Shown: piece by piece, positions 51,814-63,540 of the stretch
How positions within the stretch are numbered: the first letter of the stretch is position 1
Layout of the letters: every line of letters begins with the position of its first letter
Source: Candidimonas sp. SYP-B2681
GTDB lineage: Bacteria; Pseudomonadota; Gammaproteobacteria; Burkholderiales; Burkholderiaceae_B
Direction: 5' to 3'
Assembly: GCF_003971065.1 (NCBI RefSeq)
Contig: NZ_RYDV01000006.1
Coordinates: 279,628 to 343,627, forward strand
DNA length: 64,000 nucleotides
Notes under the pieces: generated by a model
What the model was told of the DNA's origin: nothing
Databases searched by the model: none
The model's input: only the letters and a program-made list of their open reading frames with translations
Made by a program: the position numbers and the translations under genes

Positions 51814-54800
51814 GGGGCGATCCCGCGGGTGGCTCCGCCGGGCTGGCGATACGCCTTGACGCGCCTGCCAAGCCGGTCGAACATCAGGTAAATAACGGGC
51901 GTCGTGAACAAGGTCAGAACCTGGCTGCACAACAGGCCGCCCACCATCACCAGCCCCAAAGGCTGACGTAATTCCGACCCGGAACCGGTAGCCAACATCA
52001 AGGGGATTGCACTGAACAAGGCGGCCAGCGTTGTCATCAGAATGGGACGGAAGCGTAACAGGGCAGCTTCGTGAATGGCTGCCAACGGACTCAGGCCGCG
52101 ATGCCGCTCGGCATCGAGCGCAAAATCGATCATCATGATGGCGTTCTTTTTGACGATGCCAATCAATAAAATAATGCCGATGATGCCCATCATGTCAAGC
52201 TCAGCGCCGGTAAGCAGCAAAGCCAACAGGGCGCCTATCGCGGCGGAAGGCAAAGTGGATAGAATAGTAATGGGATGAATATAGCTTTCGTAGAGTATCC
52301 CCAAGACGATATACATCGTAGCCACTGCAGCCAATAACAACCACAGTGTGCTTGATAGCGAAGCCTGAAACGCCTTGGCGGCACCCTGATACTTCAGTTC
52401 GAGCGACGCCGGCATTTGAAGATCAAGTTGCGCCTGCCTTATGGCTTCGACCGCATCCGACAGCCCGGCGCCGGGCGCGAGATTAAACGAGATAGTGGCG
52501 GCTGGAAATTGCCCCAGCCGTTCTATCGACAAGAGCGCGTTGCTTTGACTGATACTGGCCACGGTGCTGATCGGCACGGGCGTGCCCGAGGACGTAGGAA
52601 CGTAGATTCCGGCCAGCGACTGTGGGTTCTGCCGGAACTGCGAGGCCACCTCCAGCACGACCCGATATTGCGTGGATTGCGTGAAAATCGTCGATATCAG
52701 GCGCTGTCCGAACGCATCGTACAGGGCATCGTCAATCGTGGCGTTACTGATCCCTAAACGGGCCGCTGCATCGCGGTCAATGGTAAGCATGGTCTGCAAG
52801 CCGCTGCCCTGCAAGTCGTCCACCACACCGCTTAACTGAGGCAGGCGCCTAAGCGCATCGACCAACTTGGGGGTCCATTTAAGAAGGACTCCGTGATCGG
52901 GCTCCGACAAGGTCATCTGGTACTGACTACGACTGACGCGATCATCGACCGTAAGGTCCTGCACCGGCTGCATGAACACCTTGATGTCGGGCAACGACTC
53001 CAGTTCCTGACCTAATCGGTCAATGATCGTCTGGGCGTTGGCGTCACGTTCCGTGACCGGCTTGAGCGCGATTTGCAGGCGACCCGTATTTAACGTGGCG
53101 TTGGTGCCGTCGATACCTATGAAGGAAGAAACAGCGGCGACGTCAGGGTCTTTCAGGATGCGATCGACCGCCTGTTGCTGGCGCTGCGCCATGGAACTGA
53201 AGGACACCGTTTGCGGACCCTGGCTTATACCTTGTATCAGGCCAGTATCCTGCTGCGGAAAAAACCCTTTAGGAACCGCAAGGTACAGCACGGCGGTGAA
53301 GACCAATGTACCCAACGCCACCCAGAGTGTCAGGCGCTGATGCGCAAGCACCCAGATAAGCCCGCGATCATAGGCGCCCGTCAGTCTATCCATCGACGCC
53401 CCGGCCCAGCGCTGGAATCGCCCGTACTTCATTTCCGATTCAGGCTTTAATAGCCGCGCGCACATCATCGGCGTAAGCGTCAGCGAAATGGCCAGCGACA
53501 GCAAAATAGCCACAGCCAGCGTGATCGCGAACTCGCGAAACAGCCGTCCAATGACATCGCTCATGAAAAGCAGTGGGATCAACACGGCAATCAGAGACAA
53601 GGTCAATGACACCAGCGTGAAGCCGATTTGCGAAGCGCCTTTCAAGGCGGCCATCATGGCGCTTTCGCCCTCCTCGATGTGGCGCGCGATGTTTTCTATC
53701 ATCACGATGGCGTCATCGACGACAAAACCCGTTGCCACCGTCAGTGCCATCAGGGTCAGGTTATTGATGCTGAAACCCGCCAAATACATGATGCCGAACG
53801 TCCCCACGAGCGAGAGTGGCACCACCACACTGGGAATGAAGGTTGCCGTCCAGCTGCGCAGGAATACAAAAGTCACCAGCACCACCAGCGCGACCGCCAG
53901 CAGCATTTCCATTTGCACATGGTCGATCGAATCGCGTATGGTCTGCGTTCTGTCGGTCGCCACCGCAACGTCGACGCCGGCAGGCAAAGCGGCCCTCAGC
54001 GAGGGCAGCAACGCCGTGACCCGGTCGACGACCTCAATGACATTCGCACCCGGCTGGCGTTGAATATTCAGCAAAATGGCCGGCGTATTGCCTATCCATG
54101 CCGCCTGCCGCGTATTTTCGGCGTCCTGCTGCGCTTGCGCAACGTCGCGCAAGCGCAGCGGCGCACCATTCTCGAACGCCACGATCAATTCTTCGTAATC
54201 GCGCACGGATCTCAATTGATCGTTTGCGTTAATCGTCGTGGAGCGTTCCGGCCCGTCCAGATTTCCCTTGGGCTGATTGACGTTGGCGCCCGTAATGGCG
54301 GTACGCAAGCTGGCGAGCGTCAGATTATGGGCAGCCAGCGCCTGGGGATTGGCTTGAATGCGTACAGCCGGGCGTTGCCCCCCCGCAATGCTTACCAGAC
54401 CCACACCTGATATTTGAGACAGCTTCTGCGCTACCCGAATATCGATCAGGTCACGCACTTCGTACAAAGGCAAGGTGGGAGACGTTACCGCCAGACTGAT
54501 CACTGGGGTATCCGCCGGGTTCACCTTGTTGTAAATGGGCGGCGCGGGCAGGTCGTTAGGCAGCAGATTCGACGCCGCATTGATCGACGCCTGCACTTCC
54601 TGCTCGGCGACGTCCAGAGCCAAATCCAGATCGAATTGCAACGTGATGACAGAGGATCCGCCAGAACTGGATGAGGTCATTTGCGTCAGACCCGGCATTT
54701 GGCCAAACTGTCGCTCTAATGGCGAGGTTACCAGCGCCGTCATCACGTCGGGACTTGCGCCCGGGTAGAGCGTGGTCACCTGTATGGTCGGGTAATCCAC

Positions 54801-54917
54801 TTGAGGCAGGGCCGAAACCGGCAACAGCCGGTACGCCAGGAAGCCGGCAATCAGCAATGCAAGCATCGTCAACGTCGTGGCGACCGGCCGCAGGATGAAG
54901 AGACGCGAAAGATTCAC
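51810..54917 (-). CDS. mdtB: RND efflux inner-membrane transporter, MdtB-like
   Basis: 1035 aa from ATG 54917 (AAGGAC upstream). TM1 text [27 protein letters not shown]4 [18 protein letters not shown] with the Asp pair; the second half contains the usual DxGRGIG-free hinge and TM10 EL-D/K region ([13 protein letters not shown]). Partner of MdtC in one proton-driven multidrug pump. Coupled by ATGA overlap to mdtC and placed 9 bp after mdtA. Confidence 0.92.
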   Translation of the reverse strand: MNLSRLFILRPVATTLTMLALLIAGFLAYRLLPVSALPQVDYPTIQVTTLYPGASPDVMTALVTSPLERQFGQMPGLTQMTSSSSGGSSVITLQFDLDLALDVAEQEVQASINAASNLLPNDLPAPPIYNKVNPADTPVISLAVTSPTLPLYEVRDLIDIRVAQKLSQISGVGLVSIAGGQRPAVRIQANPQALAAHNLTLASLRTAITGANVNQPKGNLDGPERSTTINANDQLRSVRDYEELIVAFENGAPLRLRDVAQAQQDAENTRQAAWIGNTPAILLNIQRQPGANVIEVVDRVTALLPSLRAALPAGVDVAVATDRTQTIRDSIDHVQMEMLLAVALVVLVTFVFLRSWTATFIPSVVVPLSLVGTFGIMYLAGFSINNLTLMALTVATGFVVDDAIVMIENIARHIEEGESAMMAALKGASQIGFTLVSLTLSLIAVLIPLLFMSDVIGRLFREFAITLAVAILLSLAISLTLTPMMCARLLKPESEMKYGRFQRWAGASMDRLTGAYDRGLIWVLAHQRLTLWVALGTLVFTAVLYLAVPKGFFPQQDTGLIQGISQGPQTVSFSSMAQRQQQAVDRILKDPDVAAVSSFIGIDGTNATLNTGRLQIALKPVTERDANAQTIIDRLGQELESLPDIKVFMQPVQDLTVDDRVSRSQYQMTLSEPDHGVLLKWTPKLVDALRRLPQLSGVVDDLQGSGLQTMLTIDRDAAARLGISNATIDDALYDAFGQRLISTIFTQSTQYRVVLEVASQFRQNPQSLAGIYVPTSSGTPVPISTVASISQSNALLSIERLGQFPAATISFNLAPGAGLSDAVEAIRQAQLDLQMPASLELKYQGAAKAFQASLSSTLWLLLAAVATMYIVLGILYESYIHPITILSTLPSAAIGALLALLLTGAELDMMGIIGIILLIGIVKKNAIMMIDFALDAERHRGLSPLAAIHEAALLRFRPILMTTLAALFSAIPLMLATGSGSELRQPLGLVMVGGLLCSQVLTLFTTPVIYLMFDRLGRRVKAYRQPGGATRGIAP

Positions 54918-54926
54918 AGTCCGTCC

Positions 54927-56183
54927 TTAGTGTGGATTGCCCGCGCCGCCCGCGGGCGCACCCGTTGCCACCCCGCCTGCAGCGGCGGGCGGATTCGGAG
55001 CCGGCGTCGCCACCTCTCCGGAGCTAACCTGTACGGTCGCACCATCCCGCAGGCGGTCCAGGCCCTCGATGACCACCCGTTGCCCTTCCGTGAGCCCCGA
55101 TGTGACGGCGACGCGCCGTTCGTCCACCCGGCCCACGACGATGGGTTGCACGTACACTTTGCTGTTGTCATCGACCCGATACACAAATGCGCCGATCGAC
55201 CCTTGCTGGACCGCACGGGTAGGAAGCACTAACGATTGATCCGTAGCGACGCGCAAACGCACATTGACAAACTGATTGGGAAATAGCGATTCGTCCTCGT
55301 TCGCAAATCGCGCTTTAAGCTTGACCGTGCCTGTGGCCACGTCGATCTGATTATCAAGCGACATGAGTTCACCACTGGCAATTTTTCGCAGATCGTCACG
55401 GTCGTACAAATCGACGGCGAGCGTCTTGCCTGCACGGATTTGTTCCAGGACGGCGGGAAGTTGCGCCTGCGGGAGCGTAAACAGCACCGAAATGGGCTGC
55501 GTCTGGGTAATGACGACCAGGCCGTCGGTGTTGGAGGCATTGACCATATTGCCCTGATCGACTTTCCGTAGACCCAGGCGACCCGAAATAGGGGCGGTGA
55601 TGCGTGTGAAGCTTAATTGCAGCGTTGCGCTGTCAACGGCCGCCTGGTCGCTTTTACGCGAGCCCAACAGCTGCTGCACCAGCGCTGCCTGCGCGTCGAC
55701 CTGCTGCTTCGCGATTGAATTCTGCTTGAACAGCAGCCGATAACGCTGCAGATCGCGCTGCGCATTCTGCAGCTGGGCTTCATTCTGCTTCTGCTGGCCC
55801 ATGGCCTGGTCCAGTTGAACCTGATAGCTGCGCGGATCAATTTGCGCCAGAAGATCACCTTCTTGCACCTTCTGACCATCAACAAAGTTGATCTTGTGCA
55901 GTTCGCCATCCACGCGGCTGCGCACTGTAACGGTATTGAAGGCCGTGACGGTTCCTATGGCCTTGAGCGTGTAATCGATAGGTCCGCGCTCGACCGTCGC
56001 CACCTTGACGGGCACAATCATGGCGGGCATGCCGTTACCCGCGCCTGGCCTGCCCTTGGTCACCAGGGAGCCGGAATCTTTCGTGAAAAACCAGTAGGCG
56101 GCCCCGACGACCAACAGTAATACAAAGGCCCACAGCCAGCGGCCGCGTCGACCACCAAAAGGCGCGGAGCTTGATTCCGACAT
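54927..56183 (-). CDS. mdtA: RND efflux periplasmic adaptor, MdtA-like
   Basis: 418 aa from ATG 56183 (GGAGAACTGTGC before it). An N-terminal membrane anchor (GRWLWAFVLLLVVGAAYWFF), then barrel-sandwich, long hairpin with many Gln/Ala (QLDQAMGQQKQNEAQLQNAQRD is split: LDQAMGQQKQNEAQ then LQNAQRDLQRY) and beta-barrel domains. The C-terminal tail is Pro/Ala/Gly-rich (NPPAAAGGVATGAPAGGAG) and low complexity. It links the MdtBC pump to the outer-membrane channel. First gene of the four-gene efflux operon. No regulator gene is adjacent. Confidence 0.92.
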   Translation of the reverse strand: MSESSSAPFGGRRGRWLWAFVLLLVVGAAYWFFTKDSGSLVTKGRPGAGNGMPAMIVPVKVATVERGPIDYTLKAIGTVTAFNTVTVRSRVDGELHKINFVDGQKVQEGDLLAQIDPRSYQVQLDQAMGQQKQNEAQLQNAQRDLQRYRLLFKQNSIAKQQVDAQAALVQQLLGSRKSDQAAVDSATLQLSFTRITAPISGRLGLRKVDQGNMVNASNTDGLVVITQTQPISVLFTLPQAQLPAVLEQIRAGKTLAVDLYDRDDLRKIASGELMSLDNQIDVATGTVKLKARFANEDESLFPNQFVNVRLRVATDQSLVLPTRAVQQGSIGAFVYRVDDNSKVYVQPIVVGRVDERRVAVTSGLTEGQRVVIEGLDRLRDGATVQVSSGEVATPAPNPPAAAGGVATGAPAGGAGNPH

Positions 56184-56418
56184 GCACAGTTCTCCGGTTT
56201 GAATGAAACAGCCGCCATTTTCGCCGATCGCGGCCGCCGGCGACATCAAAATTGCGTATTTGAAATGGAACGCAACAACAATTTCTGATTAACTAGCCGT
56301 GTCGCGCGGTGGAGAGTGCCGCGTCTTGGCGTTTTTACCGGCACTGGATGCATGGTCAGCGCGATCGGGCCAGCGACGCAGGATTGCATCGCGCAATGGA
56401 TTTCCGAGGGAAATCCCG

Positions 56419-57171
56419 CTACACGTTACAACGCGCCAGCTTGAAAGGAATGTCGGTGGTGACTGGCTGCGGCTTCAATTCGCTGTCTTGCGACGCAAAC
56501 CGCACCCAAATCACGTATTTGTTGGCGCTCATTTCGGGGAATACATTCAACGCCGCATCGACCCATACTCGCAAAAGCTGGAACAGTTTACCCCCCAGCA
56601 TTTCCTGGTACGCGCCCTGTCGGGCGACGGCATCGATGACATCGCCGGAGTCCCGCAACAGCCGCAAAATCAGCGCAAGCCCCTTATACAGAGACATAAA
56701 CGGCATGATCCACCTGCGTAAATCTTTGGTGCGCGCTTCGGCCGGTTTTAGTTGCCATGAAAAATACGAAGGCATATCCACCTGGGATGAACCGCCCGGC
56801 ACCGATACCCTGCCGCGCAAGCTGGCCAGCCATTCGTTATCGCGCAATTCTTGGCCAATGCGGCCTTGCGCACCCAGTTCGCTGGAAGCCGTCTGGATTT
56901 CGGCAAGCATGGTATCGAGCATTCGAGGCTCTACCCCCGGATGCTGGCGCAATGCGCTTAATGCCGTACGCTGGCGCTCGAGATCCTGCAAGACCGCGCC
57001 ACGCAAGTCGGTGCGGTCGCAGATATCCAGCAGATCGAACAATGTCGCAATCGTAATATGGTGATAATGCGCGTCATCGCCCTTGGCGAAAAAAAATAAC
57101 CTGTCGAACAAATGCTCGACTCTTAGCAGAGACCGAACGCGCTCATTGCAAGGATATTCATAAAGAATCAC
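56419..57171 (-). CDS. zapD: Cell division protein ZapD
   Basis: 250 aa. Starts ILYEYPCNERVRSLLRVEHLFDRL, the signature N-terminus of ZapD (DUF1342), with the conserved second half LPFMSLYKGLALILRLLRDSG. ZapD crosslinks FtsZ filaments at the division ring. It lies 18 bp after coaE in the usual pilD-coaE-zapD order of proteobacteria. Confidence 0.95.
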   Translation of the reverse strand: MILYEYPCNERVRSLLRVEHLFDRLFFFAKGDDAHYHHITIATLFDLLDICDRTDLRGAVLQDLERQRTALSALRQHPGVEPRMLDTMLAEIQTASSELGAQGRIGQELRDNEWLASLRGRVSVPGGSSQVDMPSYFSWQLKPAEARTKDLRRWIMPFMSLYKGLALILRLLRDSGDVIDAVARQGAYQEMLGGKLFQLLRVWVDAALNVFPEMSANKYVIWVRFASQDSELKPQPVTTDIPFKLARCNV

Positions 57172-57189
57172 GCGACCAAAAACCTTTTT

Positions 57190-57828
57190 TTAATGATTAG
57201 AAACGGCTGCTTGCGAGCCGCCTTGCAGCTGCGCTTGCCTGCACCAACTAAAGTGCAATTCGCGCGCACGGCGTTCGAGTTCTTCGATACTGGTATGCAT
57301 GTCGTTAAGTACCACATCGTCAGCGACGGCCAGACGGGCTTCGCGCGATGCCTGAACGGATATGATACGCCCAATAGCTTCGGACGTCAGACCGCTACGC
57401 GCCCTGACACGTGCAATCTGCGTAGCAGAATCACAATCGACGACACAGATGCGATCGACCCGATCGCGCCAGCGCCCCGATTCCACCAATAGGGGAACAA
57501 CGAACACAAGATAGCACCCTTCCGCCGTGTCGGCCCTTCGCTTTGTAACCGAGCCTATCATCGGATGAATGATGGCCTCGAGCTGGTGTCTGGCTTCCGG
57601 GCTGGCGAAAACCAGATCGCGCATCGCCTCCCGATCGAGCGCCCCAGTGGGAGAGATGACGTCTGGTCCGAAATGCTGGCGTATCGGTTCAATGGCTGCA
57701 CCACCAGGAGCCGTCAGTTGATGAGCGATGACGTCGGTATCGATGACAGCGGCACCCCACGAGGCAAAGAAGTCGGCAACGCGACTTTTACCCGAGCCTA
57801 TACCGCCTGTCAGGCCTATTTTGAACAT
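57190..57828 (-). CDS. coaE: Dephospho-CoA kinase
   Basis: 212 aa. P-loop GLTGGIGSGKS at residue 5, CoA-binding DTDVIAHQLTAPGG near 31 and the lid region RARSGLTSEAIGRIISVQ. Last step of CoA synthesis. Sits between pilD (18-bp gap) and zapD. Confidence 0.96.
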   Translation of the reverse strand: MFKIGLTGGIGSGKSRVADFFASWGAAVIDTDVIAHQLTAPGGAAIEPIRQHFGPDVISPTGALDREAMRDLVFASPEARHQLEAIIHPMIGSVTKRRADTAEGCYLVFVVPLLVESGRWRDRVDRICVVDCDSATQIARVRARSGLTSEAIGRIISVQASREARLAVADDVVLNDMHTSIEELERRARELHFSWCRQAQLQGGSQAAVSNH

Positions 57829-57846
57829 GCTCGCGCACCTTTGCTG

Positions 57847-58632
57847 TCAAAAATACAAATGTACCTCAGACCCAAGCAAAAGCGCAGCCATTCCGCCCGC
57901 CCCCAGAAACGGCCCAAACGGATACGATCCGCTGGGACGCCAGGTTCTTTGCCGCAGCACCACAAATAGAACACCTGTAGAACAAGCGGCCAACACGACC
58001 CCGGCCAAGGGCTGCCAGCCCAGCCATGCGCCAAGAGCCGCCAACAATTTGAAGTCGCCATAACCCATACCCTCGTGCCCGGTCAACGCTTTGAAGATGC
58101 AAAACAGCGACCACAAGACGCCGTAGCCCATCATGGCGCCTGCCACCGCATCGGCAAGCACGACGCCGTGACCGGACCACGCCAAAAGCAGGCCCAGCCA
58201 CATCAAGGGCAAGGTCAGCGAATCGGGCAACAAGCGGCTGCGCATATCGATCAAGGCAAGAGCCAGCAACATGACACTGGCAAGCACCATGGCGATCAAG
58301 TACAGAAGATGATGGCGGTGCAAGCTGTACAGAAGGACATATAAGCAGGCCATCAACATGGCACAGGGAATGGCAAATGGATCCCTGGCCATCGGGGCCG
58401 ATGCGGCTTCAGGTGCGCGGATGCCGACGCCGCGAACCGTGCTGATCCACGGCCAATAAAGCCCCTGCAAAATAGCATTGCGCATTAACGCAGCATCGGG
58501 TGCGGCGCCAGCGGCGAGCGCCCTGACATACACATTGGCGATAAACGCTACACGCACCCCCACGAAGGCACCCAGCCCTGCCATCAAGAATAGCTGAACG
58601 GCCTGCCAAAGCATCCACTGTAATTTCAGCAA
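57847..58632 (-). CDS. pilD: Prepilin peptidase (A24), lacking the Cys-rich methylase motif
   Basis: 261 aa. The two catalytic aspartates are in ALIDMRSRLLPDSL (near 130) and GMGYGDFKLLAALG (GxGD, near 180). About eight hydrophobic segments. The N-terminal part has none of the paired Cys motifs (CxxC...CxxC) of typical PilD/GspO and is shorter, so cleavage is expected but N-methylation through the usual zinc site is doubtful. pilB and pilC, which normally precede it, are missing here. Confidence 0.87.
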   Translation of the reverse strand: MLKLQWMLWQAVQLFLMAGLGAFVGVRVAFIANVYVRALAAGAAPDAALMRNAILQGLYWPWISTVRGVGIRAPEAASAPMARDPFAIPCAMLMACLYVLLYSLHRHHLLYLIAMVLASVMLLALALIDMRSRLLPDSLTLPLMWLGLLLAWSGHGVVLADAVAGAMMGYGVLWSLFCIFKALTGHEGMGYGDFKLLAALGAWLGWQPLAGVVLAACSTGVLFVVLRQRTWRPSGSYPFGPFLGAGGMAALLLGSEVHLYF

Positions 58633-58757
58633 AATATGGGACCTCCGGCGAGCGCAATCGACCCGAGTTTCAAGAGTGCGTCATTAAAACGGCCGCTTAC
58701 CGTGTGCACGATAAATGCGTAGAATGCTTACTGACCCTTTCGTCGACGGAAAACATT

Positions 58758-59414
58758 ATGCCAGCCCTACCTTTATTTACTCGTATTCCATACTGCAAAC
58801 CCGTTGGCATTGCGATGTTCGCCATGGTGTTAAGCGGCTGTGCCCAGCAGAAGACGGCAGGCTATTACGACACCCCGCACGACAACACAATGACCGACGC
58901 GCAGGCATATGCCCAGGGCCGCACGGGAACACGGGCTCCGTCGCAGATAAGACTGGGTTTTGGCGACGAGGAGGGTAAAAAACCTAAGTCGGCCGCAGAA
59001 CCCGCTACCGAAGGCAATGCCGTCAAAGCCAGGCCATTAGCCGAAGCAAAAACCTTTTTAGGAACGCTGCCATGCCTGGTTAACACCCCGGCCTGTTCGG
59101 CCACGCGGATAACACTGACGATGGCGCCCGCAGGGCAATGGCGTGCGCGCACCGTCATGCTTGATAATCCTGGGGCCGAGAACGACATTATTCAGCAAGG
59201 CTGCTGGGCCGTAATTGGTACCAAGCCCTTGCGTGTAGTACTGCAACTGAAAAACGAGGCGACCAAAGCCAACTTGTCGTTCATTAACGATAACGTCTTG
59301 CGTGTCAACATGATCAACGACACCAAGCCGACGCTCGACTACCATTTGACCCGCCAGCAAGACATTGACCCTATCGACGAACTTGCCAGCGAACCCGCGC
59401 CGCAGTGCGACTGA
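58758..59414 (+). CDS. NlpE-like lipoprotein
   Basis: 218 aa from ATG 58758; the frame is open further upstream but has no better start. The lipobox MVLSGCAQQ gives a lipidated Cys near residue 27. A low-complexity linker follows (to about 95), then FLGTLPCLVNTPACSATRITLTM and GCWAVIGTKPLRVVLQL, the pattern of the NlpE N-terminal domain (G-x-LPC ... C). NlpE family proteins sense envelope stress or copper. The Cys spacing is wider than the CxxC of E. coli NlpE. Divergent from pilD. Confidence 0.75.
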   Translation: MPALPLFTRIPYCKPVGIAMFAMVLSGCAQQKTAGYYDTPHDNTMTDAQAYAQGRTGTRAPSQIRLGFGDEEGKKPKSAAEPATEGNAVKARPLAEAKTFLGTLPCLVNTPACSATRITLTMAPAGQWRARTVMLDNPGAENDIIQQGCWAVIGTKPLRVVLQLKNEATKANLSFINDNVLRVNMINDTKPTLDYHLTRQQDIDPIDELASEPAPQCD

Positions 59415-59466
59415 GTCGAGCCAGGCCATCAAGCAAGTGCAGGGGGCATGGCAAGCCGGCCCTCCA

Positions 59467-59697
59467 CTACGACGCTATGCGCTGCGACAATATGCAGCGC
59501 GCCAGTTCCACCGCATTCCTGACCTGCATCTTCTGAAAAATTCGCGCGCGATGGGCTTCGATGGTGCGTTGCGATACGCCTAATTCTGCCGCGATGATTT
59601 TATTTGGCTTGCCGAGTACCACGTAGTCCATAACGTCGCGTTCGCGGGGCGTTAGCACCGAGAACGGCGAACTTTCTGCATTTTGTACCTCATGCAT
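59467..59697 (-). CDS. Stand-alone LuxR-type DNA-binding protein
   Basis: 76 aa from ATG 59697, with AAGGAG 6-7 bp before it. The whole protein is a GerE/LuxR helix-turn-helix: SVLTPRERDVMDYVVLGKPNK, IAAELGVSQRTIEAHRARIFQKM. No receiver or ligand domain is present, and the open frame upstream (to 59736) does not extend one. Such single-domain LuxR proteins may work as dimers on DNA or modulate larger regulators. It follows panC by 68 bp on the same strand. Confidence 0.85.
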   Translation of the reverse strand: MHEVQNAESSPFSVLTPRERDVMDYVVLGKPNKIIAAELGVSQRTIEAHRARIFQKMQVRNAVELARCILSQRIAS

Positions 59698-59765
59698 ACC
59701 AGTCTCCTTATCATTATCGATGAGGCATTCTGGCATAGCGAGCTGGGTAGGTCTGCTGTCAGTTC

Positions 59766-61537
<1,772 letters not shown>

Positions 61538-61545
61538 GAAAACGC

Positions 61546-61734
61546 TTAATTGGTTTGATAAACGTACGGCTTTTGCGGAAGCCGGCCAGCGCGGAAGCCT
61601 TCCTGCGATTCTGGATCGATCTGCTTGTCCCACAACCGTGCGCGACCCTCGCGCTGCCGCGCTTCAGTGTCGGGATGCTCGGTTTTGTATTTTTTTAGGA
61701 ATTCCGTGAATTCCGATTCATAATTCTTTGCCAT
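61546..61734 (-). CDS. DUF3460 family protein
   Basis: 62 aa, matching the whole betaproteobacterial DUF3460: YESEFTEFLKKYKTEHPDTE and ARLWDKQIDPE are the conserved blocks. Function unknown; small acidic-basic helical protein. It heads the run to scpA and panC and is divergent from the DHA2 transporter gene. Confidence 0.92.
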   Translation of the reverse strand: MAKNYESEFTEFLKKYKTEHPDTEARQREGRARLWDKQIDPESQEGFRAGRLPQKPYVYQTN

Positions 61735-61806
61735 AATGCTTGCTTACCAAATCTGGTTAACCGACGAGACTAAAGTTTACTTCACTCGAGCTGAACTGAG
61801 TGCCTG

Positions 61807-63270
61807 ATGCCACCTTATACTGCAGCACAGACTTCCATTTCGCCCAGTTCGCCGTTGTCCGCGCGTGAACGACGCGCCATCCGCATGATACCGTTTATTG
61901 TCGGATGCGCCCTGTTCATGCAAATGCTGGACTCAACAGTGGTGGCGACCGCCTTGCCCGCCATGGCCCTGTCGTTCGATACCTCTGTTGTACGTATGAA
62001 CGTTGCCATTACCAGCTACTTGCTGGCCGTAGCCGTGTTTGTGCCGGTAAGCGGCTGGGCGGCTGACCGTTTCGGTGCAAGACGAGTTTTTATTGCCGCT
62101 ATTCTGCTGTTCACGGCAAGCTCCATTGCCTGCGCGGTCTCGCAAACCATCACACAGCTGGTGATCGCCCGAGTCGTTCAGGGACTAGCAGGCGCAATGA
62201 TGGTTCCCGTCGGCCGTATTATTCTATTACGCAAAATACCCAAGACCGAACTGCTCAAGGCCATGGCATTTTTGTCGCTGCCGGCGCTGCTGGGGCCTAT
62301 TATTGGGCCGCCGCTAGGTGGTTTCCTGGTCACCTATGCCTCGTGGCACTGGATTTTCCTGATCAATATTCCAGTGGGTGTACTGGGCATCGCGCTGGTG
62401 TTGTATTACATACGCGACGATTACCCTGTTAGCGCAAATCGGCTCGATTGGGTCGGCTTCATTCTTAGTGGGGTAAGCCTGGCCACGCTGGTTTTCTCGT
62501 TCGAAGCCTTGGGTCATCAGTCTATGCCCTTATTGCAAATGCTGGCCCTGGCTGGCACGGGCCTGGTTTGCGGGGTGCTGTATATATGGCACGCCAAGCG
62601 CACGCCACACCCGATCATCGATTTATCCCTGCTGCGTATTCCGAGCTTCGCGATTGCGACGCTGGGCGGTAACCTGTGCCGCTTTGCCATCGGAGCAAGT
62701 CCTTTTCTGCTGGCGATATTGTTGCAGGTGGGCTTTGGTTTATCGCCTTTTTCGGCGGGCATGATCACGTTTACTGCCGCGGTTGGGGCCATGCTGATGA
62801 AGCTAGTGGCAACGCCGATTATTCAGCGTTTCGGCTTCAAGCGCGTATTGATCATTAATGCGATATTGACGGGCATTTTTATTGCTCTGTGCGCGCTTTT
62901 CCGCGCCGATACGCCGATCTGGATCATGGCGCTTATCCTGATTATCGGTGGCTTCTTCCGTTCGCTGCAGTTCACGGCGGTGAATACGTTAACTTACGCT
63001 GATTTAAACTCCCAGGATATGAGTCGGGCCAGCAGTTTCGCGGCGATGGCGCAGCAGTTAGGGATTAGTCTAGGTGTAGCGTGCGCGGCGGTGACATTAA
63101 ATGTAAGTATGAATTGGCGCGGGGGTTCAGAGCTGGAGCTGATCGACATTATCTGGGGCTTTATCGTGATCGGTCTGATTACGGCTGCGTCGGCGATTTC
63201 GTTCTATCGGCTGCCTTCTGATGCTGGGGATCATTTGCATCAGAATAAACGGACGAAAGTTGCTGTCTGA
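61807..63270 (+). CDS. MFS multidrug transporter, DHA2 (14-TM EmrB/QacA) family
   Basis: 487 aa with about 14 hydrophobic segments. TM1 text CALFMQMLDSTVVATALPAMA carries the D-x-T-V-V-x-x-A-L-P motif of DHA2 pumps; the TM5 motif is PALLGPIIGPPLGGFLVTYASWHW. Proton-driven export of lipophilic drugs at the inner membrane. No adaptor or regulator gene adjoins. Confidence 0.93.
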   Translation: MPPYTAAQTSISPSSPLSARERRAIRMIPFIVGCALFMQMLDSTVVATALPAMALSFDTSVVRMNVAITSYLLAVAVFVPVSGWAADRFGARRVFIAAILLFTASSIACAVSQTITQLVIARVVQGLAGAMMVPVGRIILLRKIPKTELLKAMAFLSLPALLGPIIGPPLGGFLVTYASWHWIFLINIPVGVLGIALVLYYIRDDYPVSANRLDWVGFILSGVSLATLVFSFEALGHQSMPLLQMLALAGTGLVCGVLYIWHAKRTPHPIIDLSLLRIPSFAIATLGGNLCRFAIGASPFLLAILLQVGFGLSPFSAGMITFTAAVGAMLMKLVATPIIQRFGFKRVLIINAILTGIFIALCALFRADTPIWIMALILIIGGFFRSLQFTAVNTLTYADLNSQDMSRASSFAAMAQQLGISLGVACAAVTLNVSMNWRGGSELELIDIIWGFIVIGLITAASAISFYRLPSDAGDHLHQNKRTKVAV

Positions 63271-63290
63271 TTTTGGCCGGTTGGGGTTCG

Positions 63291-63446
63291 TTCTTAACTG
63301 ATGTCTGTGGCTTATGCTTTTTGCGCTCTTAAACTATGCCTGTGACTTGTGCGGATGCTCTTTGGGTTCTTAACCGGTGCTCGCAGCTGACGCGAGTGCT
63401 TTTTCGTTCTTTACCGGTGTCTGCGCTTGGCGCCGGGGCTGGCTCA
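63291..63446 (+). repeat. Four degenerate ~40-bp tandem repeats
   Basis: Units begin at 63291, 63327, 63367 and 63407, each opening with TTCTTAAC(C/T)(G)GTG-like text and ending with TGCTTTTT or a variant. Period 36-40 bp. They start 21 bp after the DHA2 transporter stop. Confidence 0.55.
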
Positions 63447-63517
63447 ATGCGTTTGCGGTCCCGTTTCCGGGACTTCCCGGGCAAGCAGTTCAGGTCGGGC
63501 GCCCGCGAACTCGCGAA

Positions 63518-63540
63518 ACGGATAGCCACTGGCTATCCGT
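63518..63540. other. Perfect 10-bp hairpin
   Basis: ACGGATAGCC (63518-63527), loop ACT, GGCTATCCGT (63531-63540). No T-tract follows. It could be a terminator variant, a protein site or a small repeat element. Confidence 0.5.

Noticed and set aside
63291..63446. Tandem repeats as a CRISPR array
   Set aside because: Whole units are similar with no constant repeat/variable spacer pattern, and no cas gene is present.
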